64,000 nucleotides of DNA from Asticcacaulis sp. ZE23SCel15. GTDB lineage: Bacteria > Pseudomonadota > Alphaproteobacteria > Caulobacterales > Caulobacteraceae. This document shows, one piece after another, positions 19,757 through 27,898 of this stretch. The stretch lies in assembly GCF_030505395.1 (NCBI RefSeq), contig NZ_CP130044.1, forward strand, positions 1,287,001-1,351,000. Direction: 5' to 3'. Position numbers and translations under genes: made by a program. The first letter of the stretch is position 1. Each line of letters opens with the position of its first letter. The notes below the pieces were generated by a model. It ran no database searches, was not told the origin of the DNA, and worked only from the letters and a program-made list of their open reading frames with translations.

Positions 19757-19787
19757 TTGACACAATTTACATGTTCTTGTTATGTTC
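19757..19787 (+). promoter_or_regulatory. SOS (LexA) box and promoter of the Y-family polymerase
   Basis: GTTC-TTGTTAT-GTTC at 19773-19787 is an exact match to the alphaproteobacterial LexA operator GTTC-N7-GTTC. It overlaps the candidate -10 region (TATGTT, 19781-19786) of a promoter whose -35 is TTGACA at 19757-19762. The placement 22 bp before the start codon is ideal for repression, so the gene should be induced by DNA damage. Confidence 0.85.
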
Positions 19788-19808
19788 TTAACCGAAAGGT
19801 GCAAGAAC

Positions 19809-21089
19809 ATGCCCGTAGTCCGCCCCGAAGACGACATAAACTTAAGTAACCTTAACTGGTTATATCTCGACATGAATTCCTATTTTGCCAGTGTCGAGCA
19901 GCAGGACGACGTGCGTCTGCGGGGCCGTCCGATGATTGTGGTGCCGGTGACCTCGGACTATACCTCGGCCATCGCCGCCAGTTATGAGGCGAAAGCGCTG
20001 GGGATTAAAACCGGCACCAGCGTCAAGGAGGCGCGGGCGCTGTGTCCGGCGATCCAGATCCGGGAGGCGCGGCCGGATCGTTATGTTCAGGTGCATAACC
20101 GGATATTGGAAGAGGTGGATCGCACTTTGCCAATCGAAAAGATCTGCTCGATTGACGAGGTCGCCTGTCGGTTGACGATGGGGCAACGCCATGAGGCGGC
20201 CGCACGCGCCTTGGGCTATCGCATCCAGCAGAATATCATGGCCAATATCGGCGAATGTCTGAGGTCGTCTATTGGGATTGCGCCGTCACGGATGCTGGCT
20301 AAGACCGCGGCGGATATCGTGAAACCCTTGGGGCTGACCGTTTTGCGTCAGGACGAACTGCCGGGGAAGTTGCTGGATCTGAAGCTGAACGACCTGCCGG
20401 GGGTGGGGGCGTCGATGAACCTGCGGCTGAATAAGGCCGGGGTTTTTACCGTGGCGGAGCTATATGCCTTGCCCGCGCCGCGTCTGCGTCAGATCTGGGG
20501 CGGGATCGGTGGCGATAATTTCTGGTACAGCCTGCATGGCATCGATCCGGCAGAGTTGGAGACCATTCGCGGTTCGATCAGCCACTCCCATGTGCTGGCC
20601 TCTGATCTGAGGCCGATTGAGGCGGCGCGCGGGGTGGCCCGACGGCTGGTGGCCAAATGCGGATCGCGGCTGCGGCGCATGGGCTATAAGTGCGGTGGCC
20701 TGCACCTGTCGATTCGCGCCGACAGGGGCGATGGCCGCGCTCAGGCCGAGGCTCATTTCGATGTCACTGCCGACAGCTTTCGGATGATTGAGGTCATGGA
20801 CGGCTTGTGGCGGCACTGTGCCACCAAACTGAACAGCCCGCGCGTGAAAAAGGTGTCGATTGTCTGCACGCGCATCATTCCGGCTGATCTGCCGCCTGAC
20901 CTGTTTGGCTGGACGCCGGAAGGGGCCGAGGATGCGCGCCACATGCGGGTGCTAAAGGCGCTGGATGGGTTAAATCAGCGTTACGGCAAGGACGCGGTTA
21001 CCATCGGTCCGCGCACCAAGGTGCATGGTTTTGTCGGTGCGAAGGTCGCCTTTAATAGGATACCGGAAAACGCCGAGTTCTGGGAGTGA
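19809..21089 (+). CDS. Y-family translesion DNA polymerase (DinB-like)
   Basis: A 426-residue error-prone polymerase that copies past damaged bases. The palm has the metal-binding residues Asp21 (LYLDMNSYFASVEQ) and Asp116-Glu117 (CSIDEVACRL). The fingers (TSAIAASYEAKALGIKTG), the thumb helix-hairpin-helix (LNDLPGVGASMNLRL) and the little-finger domain follow. All catalytic residues are present, so it is not an inactive ImuB-type protein. The ATG at 19809 is chosen: an in-frame ATG at 19782 lies inside the LexA box. Divergent from the MFS gene. No imuA or dnaE2 is nearby. Close to Pol IV; a symbol is not assigned because several paralogues are usual in this class. Confidence 0.92.
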   Translation: MPVVRPEDDINLSNLNWLYLDMNSYFASVEQQDDVRLRGRPMIVVPVTSDYTSAIAASYEAKALGIKTGTSVKEARALCPAIQIREARPDRYVQVHNRILEEVDRTLPIEKICSIDEVACRLTMGQRHEAAARALGYRIQQNIMANIGECLRSSIGIAPSRMLAKTAADIVKPLGLTVLRQDELPGKLLDLKLNDLPGVGASMNLRLNKAGVFTVAELYALPAPRLRQIWGGIGGDNFWYSLHGIDPAELETIRGSISHSHVLASDLRPIEAARGVARRLVAKCGSRLRRMGYKCGGLHLSIRADRGDGRAQAEAHFDVTADSFRMIEVMDGLWRHCATKLNSPRVKKVSIVCTRIIPADLPPDLFGWTPEGAEDARHMRVLKALDGLNQRYGKDAVTIGPRTKVHGFVGAKVAFNRIPENAEFWE

Positions 21090-21194
21090 AAATCGCGGTA
21101 TTTGGCCATCTAATACGCAGTCTGCGCTGGCAGGTACCTAAATGTACCTGCGGCGCTTGCCGGCTATTATATGACTCAAATCTCACGATTTTCA
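21087..21194. repeat. large imperfect palindrome after the polymerase gene
   Basis: The 108-bp stretch folds back on itself. TGAAAATCG at 21087 pairs with CGATTTTCA at 21186-21194, and imperfectly matching arms (GTATTTGGCCATCTAATA against TATTATATGACTCAAATC) lead to a central perfect stem, GCAGGTAC-CTAAAT-GTACCTGC. The left end includes the polymerase stop codon. It may act as a terminator-like structure or be a small palindromic mobile element (MITE-like). Confidence 0.6.
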
Positions 21195-21267
21195 GGCCGG
21201 TGATTAGATGCGGATGATGACCTGCGATCCGGAGCCTAGCATTTGGGGTAATCCAAAGTGCCCGCGA

Positions 21268-21867
21268 TTACTTTGGCATAAGCGCCAAAAGACGCTGATA
21301 TTCAGTTTCCCCACCACATGCGAAAACATTCGCCTCCGGATCTGGCGCTATTAAAAGCGCCGCTACACAGGCCTCCGCTACCAGAATGGTGTCTCGGCTC
21401 ATAGAGGTAAAGGTCGGATAGGTATAGCCCATAGAGTTTAGAGGCGCCCTCCCTCCAATGGGTGTGGAGGGAATAGCGACTCCTCTCGAATAACGCTTTG
21501 CCTCTAAATCGCGTGCGGGTTTTGACGCCGGGCCGATTAAGTTTGATTGAGAGTACGTGGGGCGTTCAAAAGAATTGGTGGCATTCCTGATCCATTTTTT
21601 AGCGTTTTTTTCCTGTCCGGGCCCCATTCGTCCAGCTTTCAGCGCCAGCCCATACATAAGTTTATCGCGAGCATAGCCTTTCCGTGCCCGCTTTTCTAAG
21701 TCAGGCATGGGCTCGACCAGCGCGCTTTCAACAAAACTTACGGTTTCCGCCAGTTTAAGCTTTAGGCGCTCTGCCGGTTCCAACTCGTCGGCGTGAACGG
21801 GATGTCCTATCGCTGCTCCCACCGAGAGCGCCAGCACAAGATTGCTCAACAAGAAAAATCGGATCAT
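21268..21867 (-). CDS. hypothetical secreted protein
   Basis: A 199-residue protein with a clear Sec signal peptide (MIRFFLLSNLVLALSVGAAIGHPVHA) and a mature part that I do not recognise. The mature region is rich in charged and small residues and has two Cys near the C-terminus (EACVAALL and VFACGGETE), which could form a disulfide. ATG 21867 is preferred because GGGGGAG lies 5 nt before it; the frame extends further to 21918. No operon partner is evident. Codon use is somewhat more A/T-rich than in neighbouring housekeeping genes. Confidence 0.75.
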   Translation of the reverse strand: MIRFFLLSNLVLALSVGAAIGHPVHADELEPAERLKLKLAETVSFVESALVEPMPDLEKRARKGYARDKLMYGLALKAGRMGPGQEKNAKKWIRNATNSFERPTYSQSNLIGPASKPARDLEAKRYSRGVAIPSTPIGGRAPLNSMGYTYPTFTSMSRDTILVAEACVAALLIAPDPEANVFACGGETEYQRLLALMPK

Positions 21868-22052
21868 AAGTCTCCCCCATAAGGTAAAATCATAATACCT
21901 TAAAACATACACTGACAAGCAGTCGCCTCTACCTAGCAGGGCATTCCGGTCAACATCAGCCGCTTAACATGGCGCCATCTGAAACAAATTCCCCAGTCTA
22001 TTAAGTCTGACGCGTTTAATATCTCATCTAAACTAAAGACTTTTTAGAGGGC

Positions 22053-22403
22053 TCAGAGGCGGATAACATACGATTTCAGCGTTGTCTCGACTACTTCCCA
22101 GATGCCGGTAAAGCCGGGGCGGATAACGAACTGCGATCCGGGGGTGAGAGTGACCGAAGGGCCACCGTCTTCGTGCAAGATGGAGGCGGCTTCGAGAAGG
22201 ATGCAAAACTCCCATTCGTCGTAAGCGATGCGCCACGAGCCCGGCGTTGACTGCCAGTAGCCGCTGAACACCGTCTTATCCTCTGAGGTTTCCAGATTCC
22301 ACGTCAGATGCTGTGGGTTGCCGGAGACTATCCGCTCAGGCAAAGGCCCGCCCACTTCCGGCTCCGGCAACGCACTTCGATCAAACATCAGAAGTTGCGA
22401 CAT
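22053..22403 (-). CDS. cupin domain protein (DUF861/EutQ-like)
   Basis: A 116-residue single-domain cupin. The pattern WQSTPGSWRIAYDEWEFCILLE...GPSVTLTPGSQFVIRPGFTGIWEVVE (in part) matches the cupin_3/DUF861 family, where the barrel has an FxGxWxxxPGxW start and a PGDxFxxPxGFxGxWE end. In this copy the Asp of PGD is Ser. The metal and substrate are unknown. It stands alone between the secreted protein and infC, on the same strand as both. Confidence 0.8.
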   Translation of the reverse strand: MSQLLMFDRSALPEPEVGGPLPERIVSGNPQHLTWNLETSEDKTVFSGYWQSTPGSWRIAYDEWEFCILLEAASILHEDGGPSVTLTPGSQFVIRPGFTGIWEVVETTLKSYVIRL

Positions 22404-22461
22404 GACGGCTCCAAAACAAATGCCCTAGACCATAAGTCTGAGGCATCTGAAAAATAAAGCA

Positions 22462-22527
22462 AAAATTATCTTCAAGGTGCGCTAACGCTTCGCTCCTTGA
22501 GCGCGTGAACCGCTTCGAGATAATTTT
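22462..22527. repeat. palindromic element before infC 3' end
   Basis: A perfect 10-bp inverted repeat AAAATTATCT (22462-22471) / AGATAATTTT (22518-22527) encloses an inner TCAAGG...CCTTGA stem and the motif GCGCTAACGCTTCGC. That motif also occurs after pbpC near 6171. The element lies downstream of infC on its strand and may end infC transcription. Confidence 0.5.
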
Positions 22528-22577
22528 CTCAATATGGTGGGGGGCGCATGGGGGGAGATCCGTCTCCCCCCATGATC

Positions 22578-23111
22578 TTATTTCGGCGCCAAAATCATGA
22601 TCATCTGACGGCCTTCCATGCGGGGCTCGTACTCGACCTTGGTGGTGGCCTCGAAATCGGCCTTCACCTTTTGCAGCAGCTTCATGCCCAGTTCCGGGTG
22701 GGCCATTTCACGGCCGCGGAAACGCAAAGTGACCTTGACCTTATCGCCTTCGTCAAAGAAGCGGGTCATGGCTTTGGCTTTTACCTCATAATCGTGGATA
22801 TCGATATTGGGGCGCAGCTTGATTTCCTTGATTTCGACAACCTTTTGCTTCTTGCGCGCTTCGGCCTTTTTCTTCTGCTCCTGAAAGCGGAACTTGCCGT
22901 AGTCGAGAATTTTGCAAACGGGGGGATCAGCAGTCGGAGACACTTCGACAAGATCAAGACCGGCTTCTTCGGCAGCTTCGATCGCTGCGGAGGTCGGCAT
23001 GATGCCTTGTTTTTCGCCATTGTGGTCGATCAACAGAACGCGCGGAACCTTGATGTCCTGGTTGATACGGGGGCCGTCCTTAGTGGGCGGTGTTTGAATG
23101 GGGCGACGAAT
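22578..23111 (-). CDS. infC: translation initiation factor IF-3 (ATT start)
   Basis: A 177-residue initiation factor that binds the 30S subunit and proofreads start codons. The N-domain ([31 protein letters not shown]), the linker, and the C-domain ([33 protein letters not shown]) are complete. The true start is the non-standard ATT at 23109-23111, 8 nt after AGGAG; the canonical N-terminal sequence only appears when translation begins there. Rare start codons on infC are the known basis of IF-3 autoregulation. A search limited to ATG/GTG/TTG would truncate it at 23033. Confidence 0.95.
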   Translation of the reverse strand: MRRPIQTPPTKDGPRINQDIKVPRVLLIDHNGEKQGIMPTSAAIEAAEEAGLDLVEVSPTADPPVCKILDYGKFRFQEQKKKAEARKKQKVVEIKEIKLRPNIDIHDYEVKAKAMTRFFDEGDKVKVTLRFRGREMAHPELGMKLLQKVKADFEATTKVEYEPRMEGRQMIMILAPK

Positions 23112-23119
23112 AGTTAAGT

Positions 23120-23124
23120 CTCCT
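23120..23124 (-). promoter_or_regulatory. ribosome binding site supporting the ATT start of infC
   Basis: AGGAG on the minus strand lies 8 nt upstream of the ATT at 23111 and decides the start of infC. Confidence 0.85.
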
Positions 23125-23253
23125 GATATTGTTTATACGGTTTGCGCGAATTTTTAAGGGTCGCGTCACGCGCGCGATTATGGACTATAGTAGGGCTGCC
23201 GATCAATCCCCTGCCGCCGGAAAATAGGCGCAATCGGTTAATTTTCGGATATT

Positions 23254-23300
23254 AGAGCAATGTGCCAAAAAGTGTATGCGGTTTTGGCTGCAACATTGCG
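23254..23300. repeat. dispersed alphaproteobacterial intergenic repeat, copy 1
   Basis: GAGCAATGTGCCAAAAAGTG...CGGTTTTGGC...ATTGCG is a palindromic unit related to those at 29028, 31468, 32448 and 54883. It lies between infC and the glycosyltransferase gene; nothing else is visible in this gap (23112-23347). Confidence 0.5.
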
Positions 23301-23347
23301 TCCAAATTAGCCCCTTGCGTGACATGTGGGCAGTCCGCTGAAGAGTT

Positions 23348-24514
23348 TCAAGACAGCAGACGGCGATAGATGTCAAGGGTTGCCGCGCACATGGCCTCTA
23401 AAGTGAACTGAGCCCGGACATGCGCCATGCCTTTGGCACCCATAGCGGCCCGGTCAGCTTCGCTCAGGTTTAACGCCCGCTCGATGGCGTTTGCCCATAT
23501 GTCAGCATCGCCCGGCGCGATCAGCCAGCCGGTTTCCCCGTCAATCACAGTCTCAGACGTCGCGCCATGATCGGCGGCCAGAACGGGCTTGGCCATAGCC
23601 TGCGGCTCAACCGCCGTGCGCCCAAAGGCTTCGGGTTCAACGGAAGGGGCCAGCGCAAAATCGCACAGGGTAAAGGCGGCGGGCATATCGGCGCAGTGGC
23701 CGACCATATAGACCTGATCATTCAGGCTATAAGTATCAATCAGCCCTTTAAGGTGGCGCTCATAGTCGACCCGCCCTTGGGAATCACCCGCAAACACGAC
23801 GCGCACACCCGTGAGGCCGCGCTGTCTCAGGCGGTGCAGGGCTTCTAAGATCAGTTCATGACCCTTCCAGCGCGTCAGCCGTCCGGCCAGCACAAACAGG
23901 GGGCGGGTATCGTCCGCACGCAGATCCCAGGCTTTGCGTAAGCTTTCGACCTGTTCCCCTGTGACGCGGGCAGGGTCAAAGCGCTGTATATCGACCCCGC
24001 GCGGGACGGTTATGACCTTATCCGCATCGACGCGGTAGTGGCTCAAAATATGGCAGCGGGTAAACTCAGAATTGGCAATGGTCACATCGGCGCGCACCAT
24101 CCACGAATTGTACCACCGTTTCAGCTTACCCCTGGCCTTATAGATGCCGTGATAGGTGGTGAGGCTTTTGACCTTGCAGGCTTTGGCGGCGTTGATGGCG
24201 GCAAGTGCTGGCGCGCGTGAGCGGACGTGGACGATATCAACCTTAAAGGCGCGGAGAATTTTCTTCAGGCGGAAATAGTTTTTAAGCTGTTTCAGCGGGT
24301 TCTTGGAATGAACTGGCAAAGGGATAAGGACGGCACCGGCGGCCTTGAGGCGGCCTTCCATGCGTCCGCCTTTTGAGGCCACGATGGACCGTCCCCCGGC
24401 CTTGACGATGGCTTCGGCCATGTCGAGCGTCGTCTGCTCGACCCCGCCGGTATCAAGGTTGGGCACGACCTGTAGCACGCAGTGAGGAAAGGAGTGGTCC
24501 GGCGTATCCGCCAT
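23348..24514 (-). CDS. glycosyltransferase family 4 protein
   Basis: A 388-residue GT-B glycosyltransferase, probably membrane-associated in the cytoplasm and acting in LPS or other surface glycan synthesis. The N-terminal domain shows LQVVPNLDTGGVEQTTLDMA (typical acceptor-side loop) and DIVHVRSRAPALAA. The C-terminal nucleotide-sugar site shows FVLAGRLTRWKGHELILEAL and the E-x7-E motif in SVEPEAFGRTAVEPQAM. ATG 24514 is chosen: it leaves 43 bp to the divergent hydrolase gene, whereas the longer frame (to 24565) would overlap it. The acceptor is unknown. Nearby kdsD supports an LPS-core role, by inference. Confidence 0.88.
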   Translation of the reverse strand: MADTPDHSFPHCVLQVVPNLDTGGVEQTTLDMAEAIVKAGGRSIVASKGGRMEGRLKAAGAVLIPLPVHSKNPLKQLKNYFRLKKILRAFKVDIVHVRSRAPALAAINAAKACKVKSLTTYHGIYKARGKLKRWYNSWMVRADVTIANSEFTRCHILSHYRVDADKVITVPRGVDIQRFDPARVTGEQVESLRKAWDLRADDTRPLFVLAGRLTRWKGHELILEALHRLRQRGLTGVRVVFAGDSQGRVDYERHLKGLIDTYSLNDQVYMVGHCADMPAAFTLCDFALAPSVEPEAFGRTAVEPQAMAKPVLAADHGATSETVIDGETGWLIAPGDADIWANAIERALNLSEADRAAMGAKGMAHVRAQFTLEAMCAATLDIYRRLLS

Positions 24515-24557
24515 TTTGATCTTTCGGGAAGGGTAGTAACTCTGATATGGCGACCTT

Positions 24558-25325
24558 ATGACCATGAACCTTAACGATAATCAAGATGAAGTCCGCATTT
24601 GGCGAACCCAGAGCGGCCACGACCTCGCCTACCGCCAAATCGCGGGCGCTGGCCCGACCGTGCTGTGGCTGGGCGGGTTTAAATCCGACATGATCGGCAC
24701 GAAGGCGCAAGTGTTGGCGGATGTGGCGATGCGCGCAGGTTTCGGGTTTGTACGCTTTGACTATTTCGGTCATGGCGCAACCGGCGGAGATTGGAACGCG
24801 GCCCGCGTCGGCCTGTGGCGCAAAGATGTGCTTGAGGTGGTTGATAATCTGACCCAAGGGCCGCTGGTGGTTATCGGCTCCAGCATGGGCGGATGGATGA
24901 CGACCCTGCTGATGAAGGACCGGCCAGAACGGATCAAAGGGGTGGGCTTTATCGCGCCCGCACCGGATTTTACGCACGAATTGATGTTGCCGAATTTGAA
25001 CCCGGAAGAACGCCACGCCCTGACGGTTTCCGGCGCCTTTGTCATGACCGGCTATGATCAGGATGTGACTATGTCGCAGGTCTTTTTCGATGAAGCCAAG
25101 GATCATCTGGTGTTCGGATCACCGCTGACCTTTGACGGGCCGGTGCGTATCCTGCACGGGATGAAAGACGATGTCGTGCCGTGGTCGCACGGCGTGAAAC
25201 TGGCCGAGCATATCAGCAGTAATGATGTGCGCGTGACCCTGATCAAGGATGGTGATCATCGCCTGTCGGGGGCAGAGGATCTTAAACTTCTGACGGCAAT
25301 GGTTCAGGAACTCATAACGGCGTAA
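24558..25325 (+). CDS. alpha/beta hydrolase
   Basis: A 255-residue alpha/beta-fold serine hydrolase. The nucleophile elbow is G107-S-S109-M-G; the acid is likely the Asp in GMKDDVVPW and the base the His in KDGDHRLSG. The oxyanion region is LWLGGFKSDM. The sequence resembles ABHD10/palmitoyl-protein-thioesterase-like carboxylesterases, so a small acyl ester or thioester is the likely substrate. No signal peptide, so cytoplasmic. Divergent from the glycosyltransferase; its 3' end overlaps the end of the convergent SDR gene by 22 bp. Confidence 0.88.
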   Translation: MTMNLNDNQDEVRIWRTQSGHDLAYRQIAGAGPTVLWLGGFKSDMIGTKAQVLADVAMRAGFGFVRFDYFGHGATGGDWNAARVGLWRKDVLEVVDNLTQGPLVVIGSSMGGWMTTLLMKDRPERIKGVGFIAPAPDFTHELMLPNLNPEERHALTVSGAFVMTGYDQDVTMSQVFFDEAKDHLVFGSPLTFDGPVRILHGMKDDVVPWSHGVKLAEHISSNDVRVTLIKDGDHRLSGAEDLKLLTAMVQELITA

Positions 25326-26239
25326 ATGGCTGCTAATCCTTCTCGATAAGTCGGATATTGTGGTCGCCAGCCCAATTCGGCCTTAGCCAACGCGTTGGAA
25401 ACGCGCTTGTTTTCAGCGTAAAAGCGCTTCATGCCGCCCGACAGGTTCGGATCATCAAAGGCGATTTCCGGCGGCATGTCAAACCCATAGGTGCGGCCAT
25501 AAGTGCGGACAGCATAGACCAGCACGTCATCGGCAGACGCCGGTTCATCATCGCACAAATTATAGATGCCGCCGGCACGCGGGTGGCGGACACTGGCCAT
25601 CAGCGCGGTGGCGCAATCGCTGTCGTAAAGGCGGCTGAACACCTGACCCGGCTTATGGATGCGGCGGGCGGTGCCATCCTTGAGCCGCTCCAGCACATTG
25701 CGGCCAGGGCCATAGAGTCCGGGTAAGCGAAATATGGTCACGCAATCGCCGGTTTTTTGGCCCAGGTTTAGCCATTGTTGTTCCGCCTCCGCACGGCGCT
25801 GGCCTTCGCGCGAAATCGGATTAAGGGCGCTATCCTCAAACACCCAACCGCCCCCGCGATCACCGTAAACCCCCGTCGTCGACAAATACCCAATCCAGCG
25901 GCGGCGAGGCGCCGCGGCCGAAACTAAGTGCTCGCTTAGGGCGGTGAAGGCGGGGCAGCCTTCGTCATTTGGGGCAGCGGTCAGAAGTATGACCGTGGCC
26001 TGATCCACTGCGATTTTAAGCGCTGCGGGATCGGTAGGGTCTATGGCCGTGATACCCCGCGTGGTCAGTTCGGCGCGTTTATCAGCCGTGCGGGCGGTGG
26101 CCGAAATCGCATAGCCTTCGGCGCGCAAAGCCTCGGCAAAGGCCGCGCCGATAAAGCCATAGCCAAAAATCAGGGCATACTTTTTTTCTTGTCGCGACGC
26201 TTTATTAAACAACACCAGCTCGCAGCACATCATGGACAT
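25304..26239 (-). CDS. NAD-dependent epimerase/SDR family protein (YeeZ-like)
   Basis: A protein of about 300 residues with a Rossmann dinucleotide-binding motif, IFGYGFIGAAF, and an atypical extended SDR pattern (YLSTTGVYGDRGGGWVFED, then FRLPGLYGPGRNVLERL). It resembles the YeeZ family of putative NAD(P)-binding epimerase/reductases, whose substrate is not established. The start is uncertain: the frame from 26239 overlaps the end of kdsD by 35 bp, and a start inside or just after the kdsD stop (for example a TTG near 26213) is also possible. Same strand as kdsD, so probably translationally coupled. Confidence 0.82.
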   Translation of the reverse strand: MSMMCCELVLFNKASRQEKKYALIFGYGFIGAAFAEALRAEGYAISATARTADKRAELTTRGITAIDPTDPAALKIAVDQATVILLTAAPNDEGCPAFTALSEHLVSAAAPRRRWIGYLSTTGVYGDRGGGWVFEDSALNPISREGQRRAEAEQQWLNLGQKTGDCVTIFRLPGLYGPGRNVLERLKDGTARRIHKPGQVFSRLYDSDCATALMASVRHPRAGGIYNLCDDEPASADDVLVYAVRTYGRTYGFDMPPEIAFDDPNLSGGMKRFYAENKRVSNALAKAELGWRPQYPTYREGLAAIYAVMSS

Positions 26240-27170
26240 GCAATATACCGACCGGAATATCGTTATCGGTCACAAACAGCACGGTGATGCGCTTTTCGTT
26301 CATGATCTTGAGCGCTTCGGCCGCGAGCATGGTCGGCGATACGGTCAGCGGTTTTGCGGTCATGACCTCAATAGCGGTCTTATCCATCAGGCCGTCCATA
26401 TGGCGGCGCAGATCGCCATCGGTAACGACCCCGATCAGGTGGCCGTCGCCGTCCACCACACCGACCGCACCAAAGCGCTTTTCGGTCATGGTAATCAGCG
26501 CCACCGGCATAGGCGCGGATTGCGCGACCAGCGGCACTTCATCGATGCCGTGCATCAGGTCAGAGACATTTTTCAGCGCCGCCCCCAGCTTGCCACCGGG
26601 GTGATAGGTGCCGAAATCCTGCGCCGTAAAACCGCGCTTTTTCATCAGCGCCACCGCCAGACAATCCCCCAGCGCGATTTGCAGGGTGGTTGAGGTCGTC
26701 GGGGCATCAACACCGTCAAACGCTTCGGGGGCATTCGGGAAAATCAGTGGAATGTCAGCCGCCTTACCGAGCGCACTGTCGGCGCGGGCGGTGATGCCGA
26801 TCAGGGTAATGCCAAAGCGCTTGGAGTAGGCGATGACATCAGCCAGTTCCTTGGTTTCCCCTGATTTCGACAGGGCCATAATCACATCATCAGGCCCGAC
26901 CATGCCGAGGTCGCCGTGGCTGGCTTCGGTGGCGTGCACAAAAAACGCCGAGGTGCCGGTCGAGGCAAAGGTGGCGGCAATTTTCTTACCCACATGGCCG
27001 GATTTACCTACCCCGGTCAGGATAACGCGGCCTTTGTGGGCAAACAGGGTGTCGATGGCCCGCTCAAAATTATCGGCCAGCGGGCCGCTGTTCAGGGCAT
27101 CGGCCATCTGCATCAGGGCCTCGGCTTCGATTTTCAGGACATTGCGGGCGGCGAAAAGGCTATCGGACAT
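26205..27170 (-). CDS. kdsD: D-arabinose 5-phosphate isomerase
   Basis: A 321-residue KdsD/KpsF-type isomerase converting ribulose 5-phosphate to arabinose 5-phosphate, the first step to Kdo, the inner-core sugar of LPS. The N-terminal SIS domain (VILTGVGKSGHVGKKIAATF, FVHATEASHGDLGM, ALSKSGETKELADV) is followed by two CBS domains (about residues 205-321). Length and motifs are normal. The downstream SDR gene overlaps its 3' end; upstream lies a small membrane protein. It may support the LPS genes further right in the window. Confidence 0.95.
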   Translation of the reverse strand: MSDSLFAARNVLKIEAEALMQMADALNSGPLADNFERAIDTLFAHKGRVILTGVGKSGHVGKKIAATFASTGTSAFFVHATEASHGDLGMVGPDDVIMALSKSGETKELADVIAYSKRFGITLIGITARADSALGKAADIPLIFPNAPEAFDGVDAPTTSTTLQIALGDCLAVALMKKRGFTAQDFGTYHPGGKLGAALKNVSDLMHGIDEVPLVAQSAPMPVALITMTEKRFGAVGVVDGDGHLIGVVTDGDLRRHMDGLMDKTAIEVMTAKPLTVSPTMLAAEALKIMNEKRITVLFVTDNDIPVGILHVHDVLRAGVV

Positions 27171-27183
27171 AAGATCTCGGAAA

Positions 27184-27450
27184 TTATTGAGCGGCGGCGG
27201 CAGAGGCCGCGGTTTGGGCTTCGGTAGCTTTCAAAGCGGCTTTTTCGGCGGCAAGGCGCGCGGTCTCAGCCTGCTTGTTCGCTTCGCGGGTGGCGCGGTC
27301 ACGTTCCATGCGCACCACGTCGGGCAGTTCAATATCTTTCCCGAACGGCGCGGGTGAGCGCGACCCGATCCCTTGCGGCCACACCAGACTAAGCGCGATC
27401 ATGATCAGCGCCACGGCGGCCATTACGGGATAAAACAGTTTGTCTGGCAT
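27184..27450 (-). CDS. small membrane protein with Ala/Glu-rich coiled tail
   Basis: An 88-residue protein with one membrane segment near the N-terminus (FYPVMAAVALIMIALSLVW) and a charged alanine-rich tail that should form a helix or coiled coil (MERDRATREANKQAETARLA and onward). ATG 27450 is preferred over the GTG two codons upstream because AAGGCG precedes it. It sits 13 nt upstream of kdsD and is probably in the same operon. Not recognised; its position might suggest an LptC-like role, but the sequence does not support that. Confidence 0.7.
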   Translation of the reverse strand: MPDKLFYPVMAAVALIMIALSLVWPQGIGSRSPAPFGKDIELPDVVRMERDRATREANKQAETARLAAEKAALKATEAQTAASAAAAQ

Positions 27451-27502
27451 CTGCACCGCCTTATGAACACCGGGGCGTTATAGGCCCGCATTGCGCGTGG
27501 CG

Positions 27503-27889
27503 TCAATTATTGGGCCTGTAAATATCAAAGGCGACCTGAAAATCAGGGTCGGTTACCACGGTTTCATCGCTCAGGCCATAGCGACCGGGCGGGATCAGTT
27601 TGAACGCCCCCGGCACCAGCGGCAGGTTAAGGGTCTCCCCGGCCTTGGTGCCCACCATAGACAGCACAAAGCCTTCTTCGCGGTTGGCGCGGATCAGCCG
27701 TCCGGCCAGAATCTCATAGCCCTGCAACTCATCATGAGCGTCAATGTCGTTCAGGCGCACAATCACCACAGCGCCGCGCATGGCGGTCAATATCGGATCA
27801 TGACTATCGGCAAACACCTCCGGCGCCAGTTCGTTCCACAACGATTTGGCGGGTTCAGGGGGGAGGTGTTTTTTCAGTCGCTGACGCAA
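27503..27889 (-). CDS. hypothetical protein
   Basis: A 128-residue soluble protein starting at TTG 27889, 9 nt after the stop of the DUF1653 gene, with AGAGA just upstream. It contains a beta-rich middle (ILTAMRGAVVIVRLNDIDAH, LIRANREEGFVLSMVGTKAG) and ends in DIYRPNN. No signal peptide, no membrane segment and no motif that I recognise. The tight spacing suggests an operon with the DUF1653 gene. Confidence 0.7.
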   Translation of the reverse strand: MRQRLKKHLPPEPAKSLWNELAPEVFADSHDPILTAMRGAVVIVRLNDIDAHDELQGYEILAGRLIRANREEGFVLSMVGTKAGETLNLPLVPGAFKLIPPGRYGLSDETVVTDPDFQVAFDIYRPNN

Positions 27890-27898
27890 TGTGATCTC

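Noticed and set aside
19646-19873. N-terminal extension of the MFS transporter upstream of 19645
   Set aside because: It would cross the LexA box and the start of the divergent polymerase; the added residues do not look like a transporter.
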